Below the pieces are notes generated by a model. It saw only the letters and a program-made list of their open reading frames with translations. It was not told the origin of the DNA and did not search any database. DNA of 64,000 bases, from positions 1,612,001 to 1,676,000 of the forward strand of contig NZ_CP007753.1 of assembly GCF_000757845.1 (NCBI RefSeq). The letters are read 5' to 3'. Of the stretch, positions 9,725 through 18,568 are shown piece by piece. This stretch comes from Prochlorococcus sp. MIT 0604. GTDB taxonomy: Bacteria; Cyanobacteriota; Cyanobacteriia; PCC-6307; Cyanobiaceae. Position 1 is the first letter of the stretch. Each line of letters opens with the position of its first letter. A program made the translations under genes and the position numbers.

Positions 9725-10989
9725 CAACTTCTTAGTGACCTAGAACGTTTCAATATAGATAAAACAAATCCAATAGATATAAAATTAGTCACCAATGACG
9801 TTCGACCATAGCTCATGAAAGGAAGGGGAATCCCAGTAACTGGTCCTAGTCCAATAGTCATAAATAAGTTAATAATTATTTGGAATAAAAAAGTTGAGGC
9901 TATTCCAATAACAATTAGAGATTCAAAGTTAGTTCTAGCAATTGTTGCAATATTAATAAGTTTTTTAATCAAGAAAAAGAACAAAAACAAAACTATCATG
10001 CAACCCACAAAACCTAATTCTTCACCTAAAGCACTGAATATAAAATCAGTATGTTGTTCTGGTATAAATTGCAATTTAGTAAGCTTACCTTGTAGCAAAC
10101 CAGTCCCAAATAATCCTCCAGAACCAATCGCAATTTGGCTCTGTATCAAATGATATCCACCACCTAATGGATCTCTATTTGGATCTAAAAATAAAACTAA
10201 TCTATCTTTTTGATATTCTTTTAAGCCATATTGCCACAAAATTGGTGTCAATTTTGCCACTAATAAGTGGAACGAAATAGCGAGAGCAGAAAAAATAATT
10301 TTCTTTTTTGAAGATCTATAAGCAAGATATCCTATAGCTGGAATCCAGAAAATAAGAAGAGTTGGTAAGGTTAAATATAATATAGAAGTGACGATACAAA
10401 ACACTAATATCAAAATCCACTCTATGGGCATTTGCGACCAATAAAGCATCACACCTGTTAAAACAAGTAAAACTAAAGAGGTACCTAAGTCCGGTTGAAA
10501 GAAAATTAATAACCAAGGTACAAAAACTACTAATAAGGGCAATACTAAATCTCTTATTTTTAAAATTATTTTTTTGTCCAGTACTAAAGCAAGAGTTAAT
10601 ACAGTACTTAATTTAGCTACTTCTGAAGGCTGAAAAGAAAAGATGCCAAAATTTAGCCATCTTTGAGCTCCAGAAACTGAAATTCCAAAAAAATAAATTA
10701 GTAATAAGGATATTAAAGTACAAAAATAAAATGGAACCAAGTACTTTCTAATTCTTTCTAAAGGTATGTAAGAAATAAAAAATGCTAAAAAATAACCTAA
10801 AAAACCAGTTAGGATATGACTTAAATAATTTGATATTACAAAATCACCCTGTATACTTTTTATTAATAAACCTGAAATAATAACTAGAAAGAGGGGAATT
10901 AAAAGTAGTGGAGAAAATAAAAAACCTCTATTAAATCCTTTTTTTGGTAAAAAGCCTCCCTTATTTAATAAATAAATTCTCCTAAACAT
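9724..10989 (-). CDS. rodA: RodA, SEDS-family peptidoglycan glycosyltransferase
   Basis: Polytopic inner-membrane protein of about 421 residues that polymerises glycan strands during wall elongation with a partner PBP2. About ten hydrophobic segments are visible. SEDS marks include SGAQRWLNFGIFSFQPSEVAK, the FQPDLGTSLVLL segment, and the long loop GSGGLFGTGLLQGKLTKLQF followed by PEQHTDFIFSALGEELGF; the C-terminal MSYGRTSLVTNF block is also present. The absence of an FtsW-type tail and the presence of mreBCD elsewhere in the window favour RodA over FtsW. The ATG at 10989 follows the mrp stop by a few bases, and its own stop overlaps the kinase start. Confidence 0.9.
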   Translation of the reverse strand: MFRRIYLLNKGGFLPKKGFNRGFLFSPLLLIPLFLVIISGLLIKSIQGDFVISNYLSHILTGFLGYFLAFFISYIPLERIRKYLVPFYFCTLISLLLIYFFGISVSGAQRWLNFGIFSFQPSEVAKLSTVLTLALVLDKKIILKIRDLVLPLLVVFVPWLLIFFQPDLGTSLVLLVLTGVMLYWSQMPIEWILILVFCIVTSILYLTLPTLLIFWIPAIGYLAYRSSKKKIIFSALAISFHLLVAKLTPILWQYGLKEYQKDRLVLFLDPNRDPLGGGYHLIQSQIAIGSGGLFGTGLLQGKLTKLQFIPEQHTDFIFSALGEELGFVGCMIVLFLFFFLIKKLINIATIARTNFESLIVIGIASTFLFQIIINLFMTIGLGPVTGIPLPFMSYGRTSLVTNFISIGFVLSILKRSRSLRS

Positions 10990-10992
10990 CAA

Positions 10993-12063
10993 TTAAATAT
11001 CAACGAATTGATTCTTAATTAATTGAGCTAAATTACCAAATACAACAGAACTTTCTTTATTGGGCTGGCTTATTGAGATTGGCACACCTTTGTTGCATTC
11101 ATCAACGAGAGGAATTTCAATAGGAATTTGGGCTAATAATGGTAAATCATTTTCTTTAGCTAATGTTTGTCCACCACCTTTACCAAAAATTTCATATTTT
11201 TTACTTGGCATATCAGGTGGAATAAATACTGACATATTTTCTACAATTCCCAGTAAAGGTACTCCAAGTTGTTTAAACATTGCTAATCCCCTCCTTGCAT
11301 CTTGCAAAGATACTTGTTGAGGAGTAGTGACAACAATAGCTCCAGAAATTGGCACAGATTGAGAAAGAGAGATTTGAGCATCTCCTGTTCCTGGAGGCAA
11401 GTCAATAACCAAAAAATCAAGATTATTCCATTCAACTTGGTACAAAAATTGTCGGATAATACTATTTAGCATTGGTCCTCTCCATATAACTGGCTGACCT
11501 TCTTCTATGAGGAAACCCATTGATACTAAAGAAATTCCATATTTATTTATTGGTATTAACCTTTGATCACTGCCACTACCTTCTGTAACCTTTGGGTTCT
11601 GTTCGGCAACTCCCATCATTGAGGGAGTATTAGGTCCATAAATATCCGCATCCAGTAAACCAGTTTTTAAGCCTAATTTAGCTAGAGAACAAGCAAGATT
11701 AACAGCAATGGTACTTTTCCCAACTCCACCTTTCCCACTACTAACAGCTATGATATGACGAATTCCATCAATCTTCTGCAACTCAGGAGCATTGCTTTCA
11801 TTTTTAGATTCTATTTTGGAAGGATTATTATCTATCTCAATTTGAACATCATCAATATCTTCAAAATTCAATAGCACTTTTCTAACCTCATTTACAATTC
11901 TATCTCTCTGAGAATTTGCAAATGATGGTAATGATAATGTTACGATTACTCTCGGTATAGTTACTCTTACGTTTTTAATCCAAGCTAATTCAATTACATT
12001 TTTCTGTGATCCAGCATCTAGAACTTTTTGTAAAGCAAAATTAGCATCTTCTATTGTGGTCAT
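10993..12063 (-). CDS. mrp: Mrp/NBP35-family Fe-S cluster carrier ATPase
   Basis: A P-loop ATPase that holds and transfers iron-sulfur clusters, possibly to photosystem I as its plant relative HCF101 does. The 356 residues comprise an N-terminal MIP18/DUF59 domain (about 1-85) and a MinD-like domain with deviant Walker A SSGKGGVGKST near residue 110, LDADIYGPNTPSMMG and IDLPPGTGDAQISLSQ. The CxxC usually found after ENMS in bacterial Mrp is absent; the stretch reads VENMSVFIPPDMPSKKYEIF. It is the first gene of the mrp-rodA-kinase run. Family assignment is secure; the client proteins are inferred. Confidence 0.9.
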   Translation of the reverse strand: MTTIEDANFALQKVLDAGSQKNVIELAWIKNVRVTIPRVIVTLSLPSFANSQRDRIVNEVRKVLLNFEDIDDVQIEIDNNPSKIESKNESNAPELQKIDGIRHIIAVSSGKGGVGKSTIAVNLACSLAKLGLKTGLLDADIYGPNTPSMMGVAEQNPKVTEGSGSDQRLIPINKYGISLVSMGFLIEEGQPVIWRGPMLNSIIRQFLYQVEWNNLDFLVIDLPPGTGDAQISLSQSVPISGAIVVTTPQQVSLQDARRGLAMFKQLGVPLLGIVENMSVFIPPDMPSKKYEIFGKGGGQTLAKENDLPLLAQIPIEIPLVDECNKGVPISISQPNKESSVVFGNLAQLIKNQFVDI

Positions 12064-12220
12064 TAAATTTTGAAATATTTTGACGAGGTAGTCGACTGTG
12101 TAAAAGATTAAGAACTATGTCGAACTATCAAATAATAGGCAATAAGGTCCCCTTAAGAGAAATTATAAAGGGAAACTTATAATTAACCAAAAAATTTTTT
12201 CTTCAAGATTGACTAAATAC

Positions 12221-13249
12221 ATGTTCAAAGAACCTCCTAAAAACTCGAGAGAAAAAACGAAAAATCTCTTATTAACCCTACAAGACCAAATTTGTTCAGG
12301 ACTTGAAAATGTAGATGGCAAAGGGAAGTTTATAGAAGAATCCTGGCTAAGAGACGAAGGTGGTGGTGGAAGATCAAGAGTGTTGAAAAATGGTTCTATT
12401 TTTGAGCAAGCAGGAGTAAATTTCTCTGAAGTACAGGGAAAAGAATTACCTCAATCTATAATCTCTCAAAGACCTGAAGCAAAAGGTCATGAATGGTTTG
12501 CTACTGGAACTTCTATGGTGTTGCATCCTAAGAATCCCTATGTTCCTACAGTTCATCTGAATTATCGATATTTCGAAGCTGGACCTGTATGGTGGTTTGG
12601 GGGAGGTGCAGACTTAACCCCTTTTTATCCTTATCTTTCTGATGTAAGGAATTTTCATAAAGAGCATAAAAAAGCTTGTGAGAAAGTTGATAAAGATTTG
12701 CATAAAGTTTTCAAACCATGGTGTGATGAATATTTCTTCTTGAAGCATAGAAATGAATCTAGAGGAATAGGAGGTATTTTTTATGATTATCAAGATGGTT
12801 CAGGCAATATTTATAGAGGAAATAATCAAAATGGAGAAGCATCAAAAGCTTCACAAAATATTGGCAGATCTAATTTAAATTGGGATGATTTATTTTCTTT
12901 AGCGGAAAACTGTGGGCAAGCATTCCTCACTTCATATTTGCCCATTATTGAAAAAAGAGCTTCTCAAACATATTCATCGAAGGAAAGAGAATTCCAGCTA
13001 TATCGAAGAGGTAGATATGTCGAATTCAATTTAGTTTGGGATAGAGGGACGATTTTTGGACTACAAACAAATGGCAGAACTGAATCTATATTAATGTCCT
13101 TACCGCCTTTAGCTAGATGGGAATATGGATATAAAGCTAAAAAGGGTTCTCGAGAGGAATTTCTCACATCAATTTTTACAAAACCCCAAGATTGGTTAAA
13201 TGATAAAGAGTTAGAGAAATTCTGTATAGAGAATAATATTTTTGATTAA
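12221..13249 (+). CDS. hemF: Oxygen-dependent coproporphyrinogen III oxidase
   Basis: Converts coproporphyrinogen III to protoporphyrinogen IX using oxygen, on the path to heme, chlorophyll and bilins. About 342 residues; characteristic blocks are [50 protein letters not shown], the [10 protein letters not shown] segment, and [22 protein letters not shown] near the C-terminus. I prefer the ATG at 12221; a TTG four codons earlier (12209) would also be in frame. It is divergent from mrp and convergent with the next gene. The 157-base upstream spacer is AT-rich and holds no clear regulatory site. Confidence 0.97.
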   Translation: MFKEPPKNSREKTKNLLLTLQDQICSGLENVDGKGKFIEESWLRDEGGGGRSRVLKNGSIFEQAGVNFSEVQGKELPQSIISQRPEAKGHEWFATGTSMVLHPKNPYVPTVHLNYRYFEAGPVWWFGGGADLTPFYPYLSDVRNFHKEHKKACEKVDKDLHKVFKPWCDEYFFLKHRNESRGIGGIFYDYQDGSGNIYRGNNQNGEASKASQNIGRSNLNWDDLFSLAENCGQAFLTSYLPIIEKRASQTYSSKEREFQLYRRGRYVEFNLVWDRGTIFGLQTNGRTESILMSLPPLARWEYGYKAKKGSREEFLTSIFTKPQDWLNDKELEKFCIENNIFD

Positions 13250-13277
13250 ATATTATCGAATAAAATTTTAAAGCATC

Positions 13278-13835
13278 TTAAATAGGTGTTTTAAATAAAG
13301 AACCGTCACTTTTTAATTGAAGTTTTTCTCCAAGTTCATTTTCTAAAGATATTAATTCATCCCTATGCGCTCTTAGTCTCATGAAAGTTGAATCATTTTC
13401 ATTTTCGTTGATCAACCTTAATTCAAATTTCTCCTCTCTTGCAGATTTTTTAAAATAAACAATTCCAGACAAAGGGCCACCAATTAATCCCAAAAGAATA
13501 GGCCACCAACCTAATTCAGGATATATTTGAATAATTACTAATCCCAAAGCACAAGAACCAAAACCTCCAAGAAAACCTAAAAAAATTGCCAAAAATTTAC
13601 TAGAAACAACTTGTCCCTTGAATATTAAAATTCTTTGTTCAAAATCTCCTCCTATTTGCTTCCAACCCCTCAAATTAAGCCATTCACATAAGCCATTTAA
13701 AACCTTAACTGGCTGCTGAGAAGATGAAATCTCAACGATGGTTGTTCTATCTTTACTGGAAGCCCTAAGAAAAAAAAATAATCCTATGGCCAAGAGAATT
13801 GTCAGCAATAATGTTGAATTTAAGGAATAGGACAT
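13278..13835 (-). CDS. CCB2/CCB4-like cofactor assembly protein (complex C subunit B family)
   Basis: A 185-residue membrane protein resembling the cyanobacterial/chloroplast family required for covalent attachment of heme c(i) to cytochrome b6. Visible features are an N-terminal hydrophobic helix (residues 6-23), the segment RTTIVEISSSQQPVKVLNGLC before a Trp-containing block (LNLRGWKQIGGDFEQ), two further hydrophobic stretches around 85-130 rich in Gly, and a charged C-terminal helix (MRLRAHRDELISLENELGEKL). The start is taken as the ATG at 13835. The role is inferred from recalled family resemblance. Confidence 0.65.
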   Translation of the reverse strand: MSYSLNSTLLLTILLAIGLFFFLRASSKDRTTIVEISSSQQPVKVLNGLCEWLNLRGWKQIGGDFEQRILIFKGQVVSSKFLAIFLGFLGGFGSCALGLVIIQIYPELGWWPILLGLIGGPLSGIVYFKKSAREEKFELRLINENENDSTFMRLRAHRDELISLENELGEKLQLKSDGSLFKTPI

Positions 13836-13999
13836 CAAATAAATTTTTTCTAGTAACTCGAGAATAAAAATTAAAGTTACATCATATTATAATTTTTTAG
13901 ATTTATTCTGTAAAATATTCCTATTAAACAAAAATTCTTAATTAAATAAAATCTCAAATAATATTCTAAATCTTAAATTACCTTAAATACTTATTAAAA

Positions 14000-14635
14000 A
14001 TGACTATTGAAAATAAAAATATTGATCTTCTTTATAGTGATTTAACAGCAGATTTATACAATCTTTATAAAAAATCATCCTACCTAGCTATTGACACTGA
14101 AGCAATGGGTTTAATTCATGGAAGAGATAGACTCTGTCTAGTACAAATATGCAACGAATTTAAAAGAACATCCTGTATAAAAATCGAACTTAATACTTCT
14201 TCTTCACCTCATTTAAAAGCACTTCTTGAAGATGACAAAATTACTAAAATATTCCACTATGCGAGATTTGATGTAGCAGCTCTAAAATGCAATCTTGAAA
14301 TTAAGACAAAAAATATCTTTTGTACTAAAATTGCTAGTAAGTTGGCAAGAACTTATACAAATAAACACGGTTTAAAGGATTTAGTTAATGAATTGTTAGG
14401 AATAGAGCTGGACAAAAGCTCGCAAAGTAGTGATTGGGGTAGCAACGAAGATTTAACAAAAGAACAATTAGATTACGCAGCAAATGATGTTAGATATTTA
14501 ATTGAAGCTATGCATAAATTAAAAATTATCTTAGAAAGAGAAAATAGATATGAATTAGCTCAAAAATGTTTTGAAACAGTTTCTGTACATGCTGATTTAG
14601 ACATACTAAAATTCTCAAATATATTTGAACATTAA
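14000..14635 (+). CDS. rnd: RNase D-like 3'-5' exonuclease
   Basis: A DEDD-family exonuclease of 211 residues, consisting of only the catalytic domain without the C-terminal HRDC domains of enterobacterial RNase D. Motif I is LAIDTEAMGL (Asp and Glu), motif II is FHYARFDVAAL (Asp), and motif III is LDYAANDVRYLIE (Tyr and Asp), so the metal-binding set is complete. It probably trims tRNA or other structured RNA 3' ends. The 164-base upstream gap is strongly AT-rich and holds its promoter. It ends three bases from a convergent hypothetical gene. Confidence 0.88.
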   Translation: MTIENKNIDLLYSDLTADLYNLYKKSSYLAIDTEAMGLIHGRDRLCLVQICNEFKRTSCIKIELNTSSSPHLKALLEDDKITKIFHYARFDVAALKCNLEIKTKNIFCTKIASKLARTYTNKHGLKDLVNELLGIELDKSSQSSDWGSNEDLTKEQLDYAANDVRYLIEAMHKLKIILERENRYELAQKCFETVSVHADLDILKFSNIFEH

Positions 14636-14638
14636 TAA

Positions 14639-14905
14639 TCAATCTTCAGTTAAAAAATTATCTTCACCATCAAGAGTTTCCATAAGCTTATCCAGTATTA
14701 TTGATGAACTTAATTTATCTCCGTCATTTTTTTCACAAATTTTTAAGACATTTTGCGCAACTTGTATTTTTTCTTGAATAGTTTTCGAGCCTTCTTTTGC
14801 AATTTGAATTTCTACTTTCTTCTTAGCAGAAGATAAGCTTATACTCATAAGTTTTGCAATCTCTGCACAAATTTTTAGATATTGCCGATCATTTATTGGA
14901 TACAT
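14639..14905 (-). CDS. Conserved hypothetical small protein
   Basis: An 88-residue soluble, largely helical protein that I do not recognise. It has a basic N-terminal half (YLKICAEIAKLMSISLSSAKKKVEIQ) and an acidic tail ending DGEDNFLTED. The sequence has sensible codon use for this genome and fills the gap between rnd (convergent, three bases) and the LpxB-related gene upstream (35 bases), which supports its being real. There is no signal peptide, membrane segment or metal motif. The function is unknown. Confidence 0.65.
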   Translation of the reverse strand: MYPINDRQYLKICAEIAKLMSISLSSAKKKVEIQIAKEGSKTIQEKIQVAQNVLKICEKNDGDKLSSSIILDKLMETLDGEDNFLTED

Positions 14906-14940
14906 AAAAAAATTAATAATTAATAAGCTAGGGACATTTA

Positions 14941-16170
14941 CTAAGATAACAAATGAAGGTTTATGGCATCTACGATTTTCTTACTTGCGCCGGATTCCCC
15001 CATTCTTTTTTGTCCAATTTTTGCTTGTTCTAACCTATTAACTTTTCCTTTCAAAAGTAAACTTAAACGTTTTAAAAGAATTTTTTTGTTATTGCAAACT
15101 AAAACACTTCCTCCCAATAATCTTGATTGCCTTTTTGCAAATGATTTTGTAAATTGTGGTCCAGGTCCTGGTAGAGAAAGAGATGGAATTCCAAGGCCAG
15201 CAATTTGCTCTGTAGCAGTTCCTGAATTAGACAAGCCGACTTCTGCCATATTGGCCCATGAATTGAATTTACCTTTTCCAATCACTACATATTGATCTTT
15301 CTTTTTCCATACTGAATCTTCATCAATTAAAAATTTAACTTTACTCTGATTTATAAAACCATATTTATTTAAATAACTTTGAATTTGAATAACATTAGCA
15401 TTAATGCTCAAGGGCAAAAGTATTATCAATTCCTTTGAAAAATCAAAATCTTGCAAACATTTAAGAAAATTATCAAGATTTTTAAGAGCTTCAGGGTATC
15501 TACTTCCAACTAATAAAATAATCCGTTTAAAAGAAATAATATTAGATATTTTCTCGTTTGTTACATTAACAAAATCCATCATTGGATTACCCAAGTATTT
15601 TGCATCAATATTTTTTTTATTCAAATTTTTAGCCGTAATTTTATCTCTCATAATTAAATTTTTGCATCTTGGAGATTTCATTAAAAACATTTCCCACGGA
15701 TCCCATTCAGAACCTTTCAACTTATGATAAAAATCGCTTAAAGCCCAACCTGGCTCGCTACTCCAAGTATGATCACTTTTGGGAGTTCCAATGAAACTGA
15801 ATTCGCATCCTGAACTCCAAGCGTAAAGTAATGGCAAGAAATCACCTACTGCGATAATTTTGGATTTATGTTTTGACTTTTGTTTTACAAGTAGAAAATT
15901 TCTTAAATTATCGATTAAAAATCCTGCAAATAAATCAAGCACAAATCCCTTCAAACTTTGATTACTAAAACCTCCACTAGGAAGCTCATTTAAATGACCT
16001 ATTTTACGAAAATTCTTTGATTTTATGGAATTAAATACATCTCCATTTCCTACTAATGGCAAAACTTCAATATTTTTATTTTTTATTTTTTTTAGTAATC
16101 TTTTTATTATTTCCGATGCGATTACATCTTCTCCATGACCATTGCATATAAATAATAGAGAATGAGACAC
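14941..16170 (-). CDS. Lipid-A-disaccharide synthase-related glycosyltransferase
   Basis: A protein of about 409 residues resembling the LpxB-related family of predicted glycosyltransferases found in cyanobacteria. N-terminal FICNGHGEDVIASEII opens a Rossmann half; GSRYPEALKNLDNFL starts the second half; GLSNSGTATEQIAGLGIPSLSLPGPGPQFTKSF supplies the nucleotide-sugar binding loop with its Gly/Thr/Glu pattern. The substrate is unknown. The open frame extends back to 16359, but codons above about 16212 are antisense to tRNA-Cys, so the true start must be downstream; a GTG at 16170, just before SHSLLFICNGHGED, fits. It is divergent from tRNA-Cys with only about 42 bases between. Confidence 0.78.
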   Translation of the reverse strand: MSHSLLFICNGHGEDVIASEIIKRLLKKIKNKNIEVLPLVGNGDVFNSIKSKNFRKIGHLNELPSGGFSNQSLKGFVLDLFAGFLIDNLRNFLLVKQKSKHKSKIIAVGDFLPLLYAWSSGCEFSFIGTPKSDHTWSSEPGWALSDFYHKLKGSEWDPWEMFLMKSPRCKNLIMRDKITAKNLNKKNIDAKYLGNPMMDFVNVTNEKISNIISFKRIILLVGSRYPEALKNLDNFLKCLQDFDFSKELIILLPLSINANVIQIQSYLNKYGFINQSKVKFLIDEDSVWKKKDQYVVIGKGKFNSWANMAEVGLSNSGTATEQIAGLGIPSLSLPGPGPQFTKSFAKRQSRLLGGSVLVCNNKKILLKRLSLLLKGKVNRLEQAKIGQKRMGESGASKKIVDAINLHLLS

Positions 16171-16212
16171 CTTACTGTTAAGATCATAAAGAGACTCAAT
16201 TGAATCTTTTTC

Positions 16213-16283
16213 GGCGGCATGGCCAAGTGGTAAGGCAGAGGATTGCAAATCCTTTATCCCCAGTTCGAATCTGGGTGCCGCCT
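16213..16283 (+). tRNA. tRNA-Cys (anticodon GCA)
   Basis: A complete 71-base cloverleaf. The acceptor stem is GGCGGCA with TGCCGCC, and the discriminator is U, as expected for tRNA-Cys. The D-arm is GGCC-AAGTGGTAA-GGCA, the anticodon arm is GAGGA-TTGCAAA-TCCTT giving GCA, and the T-arm is CCCAG-TTCGAAT-CTGGG. CCA is not encoded. It lies head to head with the LpxB-related gene, so its promoter must overlap the 5' end of that gene. Confidence 0.97.
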
Positions 16284-16498
16284 TATTGAATTTTTTTACG
16301 CATTTAATTATGAAGTTTTCGAAGAACTTCAATTTCAGAAAAAGGGTATAAAGTTTCAATTACTTATTTATATATAGAAAAATAATCTTTTCTTTATTAT
16401 GGACAAATAATACATTATATCTATTGATAAATAAAATAAAATTAAATGAATTTATTAATTATTTTCATCAGATTATTTATATTTAAACTTTAATTATT
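16284..16498. other. AT-rich intergenic spacer
   Basis: About 215 bases, strongly A+T-rich, between tRNA-Cys and the Cys-motif small protein. I see no convincing gene, GC-rich stem, riboswitch or repeat in it. It may hold the 3' ends of the flanking transcripts. Confidence 0.5.
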
Positions 16499-16666
16499 TT
16501 AGTAATCATTATCTGCTACACACATTCCTAAACATCTAACTCCATTTGATGCGGTCCTTTTGCAATGATTGCATAAAATGGGATCATTCTCAGTAGAAAG
16601 GTGAATTTTTGAATTATTTTGGTCTTTAAAACTTATTAACTCTTGTGTTGAATCAAATAGAGTCAT
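16499..16666 (-). CDS. Small conserved Cys-motif protein
   Basis: A 55-residue protein beginning with ATG at 16666 (MTLFDSTQELISF) and overlapping the end of the upstream gene by 14 bases, which suggests translational coupling. Its C-terminal half contains CNHCKRTASNGVRCLGMCV, that is C-x2-C followed by C-x3-C, a likely metal- (zinc-) binding knuckle. The open frame extends further upstream, but that part overlaps the neighbouring gene. It looks like a small conserved picocyanobacterial protein of unknown function. The metal-binding idea is inferred from the Cys spacing alone. Confidence 0.7.
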   Translation of the reverse strand: MTLFDSTQELISFKDQNNSKIHLSTENDPILCNHCKRTASNGVRCLGMCVADNDY

Positions 16667-17297
16667 TCTTGGAATCATCACTTGAATCGATACTAACAAC
16701 AAGTGAAGCATTTGTGTTGGAAGAGGGTATATCCATAATTTTTACAGTTTCTTTAGGCTCATCAATAACTTGATTTTCTTCAGTACTCTCATCAACTGCA
16801 CAAGCTTCAAGAGCCTCTCGAAGTAGTGAATCAAAAGTTGCTCCAGGCAATCTATGTCTAGCAACCTCAAGAAAAGTTCTCGGTAACGATTCAGATGCAG
16901 CATCTCGTAAAGCAGGATTATTCTTTCTATGTTCTTGTTCTTCTTCTATTGATTTAATAAACCTCAGCGTGACATCTCTTTTGGTAGAGGCTTTTATCAG
17001 CGTATCATTTTCAGGATTACTATTATTAGGTTCATTTTCGAGATCACTAAGTCTTTTTTCCAAACTATTTAAAACTTCATTAGCTTCTTTACTAATATGT
17101 GCTAATTGACCATCGGACAAATTAGGTAAATCAGCGACAAAAACTTTCCCATGATCCCTTAGTGTCAAGAAAGTTGGTCTTGGTCCTTGAGCCTGTCTAC
17201 CAATTGATTCAGAACTATTGCCTATTGGTCTTTTGGGAGGAGTAGGGCCAGCTGAACTACGTCTACGTGTAATTCTTTGATTATTTGCAAAGGGCAT
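16653..17297 (-). CDS. Conserved hypothetical protein
   Basis: A 214-residue soluble protein I do not recognise by function. The first 45 residues are basic and Pro/Ser-rich (ITRRRSSAGPTPPKRPIG), probably disordered. A middle part around LTLRDHGKVFVADLPNLSD and a Glu/Leu-rich helix (EANEVLNSLEKRLSDLENE) could form a short coiled coil. A further helical part is LPRTFLEVARHRLPGATFD near residue 135, and the tail is Ser/Asp-rich. The ATG at 17297 is followed by codons typical of this genome. The downstream Cys-motif gene overlaps its end. Confidence 0.75.
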   Translation of the reverse strand: MPFANNQRITRRRSSAGPTPPKRPIGNSSESIGRQAQGPRPTFLTLRDHGKVFVADLPNLSDGQLAHISKEANEVLNSLEKRLSDLENEPNNSNPENDTLIKASTKRDVTLRFIKSIEEEQEHRKNNPALRDAASESLPRTFLEVARHRLPGATFDSLLREALEACAVDESTEENQVIDEPKETVKIMDIPSSNTNASLVVSIDSSDDSKNDSI

Positions 17298-17429
17298 TGA
17301 ATAAAATGTTAAATCTTAATACTTAAACTTCCGATATAATTCGGCGGTGATTTTATTATATTACACCTAACTTTTTCATTTGGGTATAAAAAATAATTTT
17401 TAAAACTCATTTGAAAAAGATAAAAAAAT

Positions 17430-18473
17430 TTAAGTTAAAATTTCTGGCAAAAATTTACTAATTGTTGAATCATTTTTTCGAACTATCTTTCCAATTTCCC
17501 AACTATCGATGTCATGATCTTTACTGATACTTAATATCGCGTCCTTAAATTGTTTATCAATAATTAAACAAAATCCCACACCAAGATTGAAAGTATTCCA
17601 AAAATCTTTTTCAGGAATCAATCCTTTCTCTTTAAGGAATTTAAATAAAATAGGAATCTCCCAAGAACTGGTATTGATATAAGGAATAAAATCAGAAGGC
17701 ATACATCTTGGTAAATTTTCTGGAATTCCTCCTCCAGTAATATGAGACATTGCTTTAATTTCTATATTTTCAGATAATATTTGGTTAATCACATTATTAT
17801 AAATTTTTGTAGGTTTTAATAACTCATCATAAAAATTTAAGTGAGAAACTTTTTCAAATTCTTTATCTATTTGATTATTGTTTTGAATAATTTTTCTTAC
17901 TAAACTAAAGCCGTTGCTATGAACTCCATTACTTTTTAAAGCAATTATTAAATCATTTTCGGATACTTTTTTACCATTAATAAGCTTATCCTCATCAACT
18001 ATTCCAACACAAAATCCTGCAAGATCATACTTATTTTTTGAATAAAATCCAGGCATTTCAGCAGTTTCCCCGCCTAGTAATGAGCAGTTATTTTCTCCGC
18101 AGCCATGTGCAATTCCCTGAACAACCTTCAATAATTGTTTTTTATCAAGCTTACCAGTAGCAATATAATCCAGAAAAAATAAAGGTTTTGCTCCACTAGT
18201 AATGATATCGTTCATGCACATAGCAACTAAATCAATACCAACCTCAAAGTGAAAGTTTTTACTTTGGGCTAATTCTAATTTTGTTCCAACACCATCAGTT
18301 CCTGAAACAAGAACTGGTTTTTTCAAACTATCGATAGGAATTCTAAACAAACCTCCAAACCCACCAATACCCTCAATCACATTAGATGTATGAGTTCCTT
18401 CAACTGCCTGTTTAATTTCGGAAACAAATTCTCGCCCAGCTTCTATATCAACACCTGATGTTTTGTAATCCAT
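17430..18473 (-). CDS. purM: Phosphoribosylformylglycinamidine cyclo-ligase (AIR synthetase)
   Basis: Fifth step of purine synthesis: ATP-dependent ring closure of FGAM to AIR. The 347 residues match the family. Motifs seen are MDYKTSGVDIEAGREFV at the start, VSGTDGVGTKLELAQ (Asp/Gly-rich ATP site), GIDLVAMCMNDIITSGAKPLFFLDY, LLGGETAEMPGFY, LKSNGVHSNGFSL and SHITGGGIPENLPR. It starts at an ATG at 18473 and is divergent from the panC-cmk fusion, with 95 bases between. Confidence 0.97.
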   Translation of the reverse strand: MDYKTSGVDIEAGREFVSEIKQAVEGTHTSNVIEGIGGFGGLFRIPIDSLKKPVLVSGTDGVGTKLELAQSKNFHFEVGIDLVAMCMNDIITSGAKPLFFLDYIATGKLDKKQLLKVVQGIAHGCGENNCSLLGGETAEMPGFYSKNKYDLAGFCVGIVDEDKLINGKKVSENDLIIALKSNGVHSNGFSLVRKIIQNNNQIDKEFEKVSHLNFYDELLKPTKIYNNVINQILSENIEIKAMSHITGGGIPENLPRCMPSDFIPYINTSSWEIPILFKFLKEKGLIPEKDFWNTFNLGVGFCLIIDKQFKDAILSISKDHDIDSWEIGKIVRKNDSTISKFLPEILT

Positions 18474-18568
18474 GAAATAAAAATGATAGACTTTCCCTAT
18501 ATAGATATTCCTCCTAAGATTGCTTTTGTCCAGTAATTATTTATCAAATAGATTTATTTAAAAACAAA

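Noticed and set aside
14963-15295. 110-codon plus-strand frame opposite the LpxB-related gene
   Set aside because: It mirrors the Gly/Pro-rich sugar-binding loop of the real gene and has no start signals of its own.
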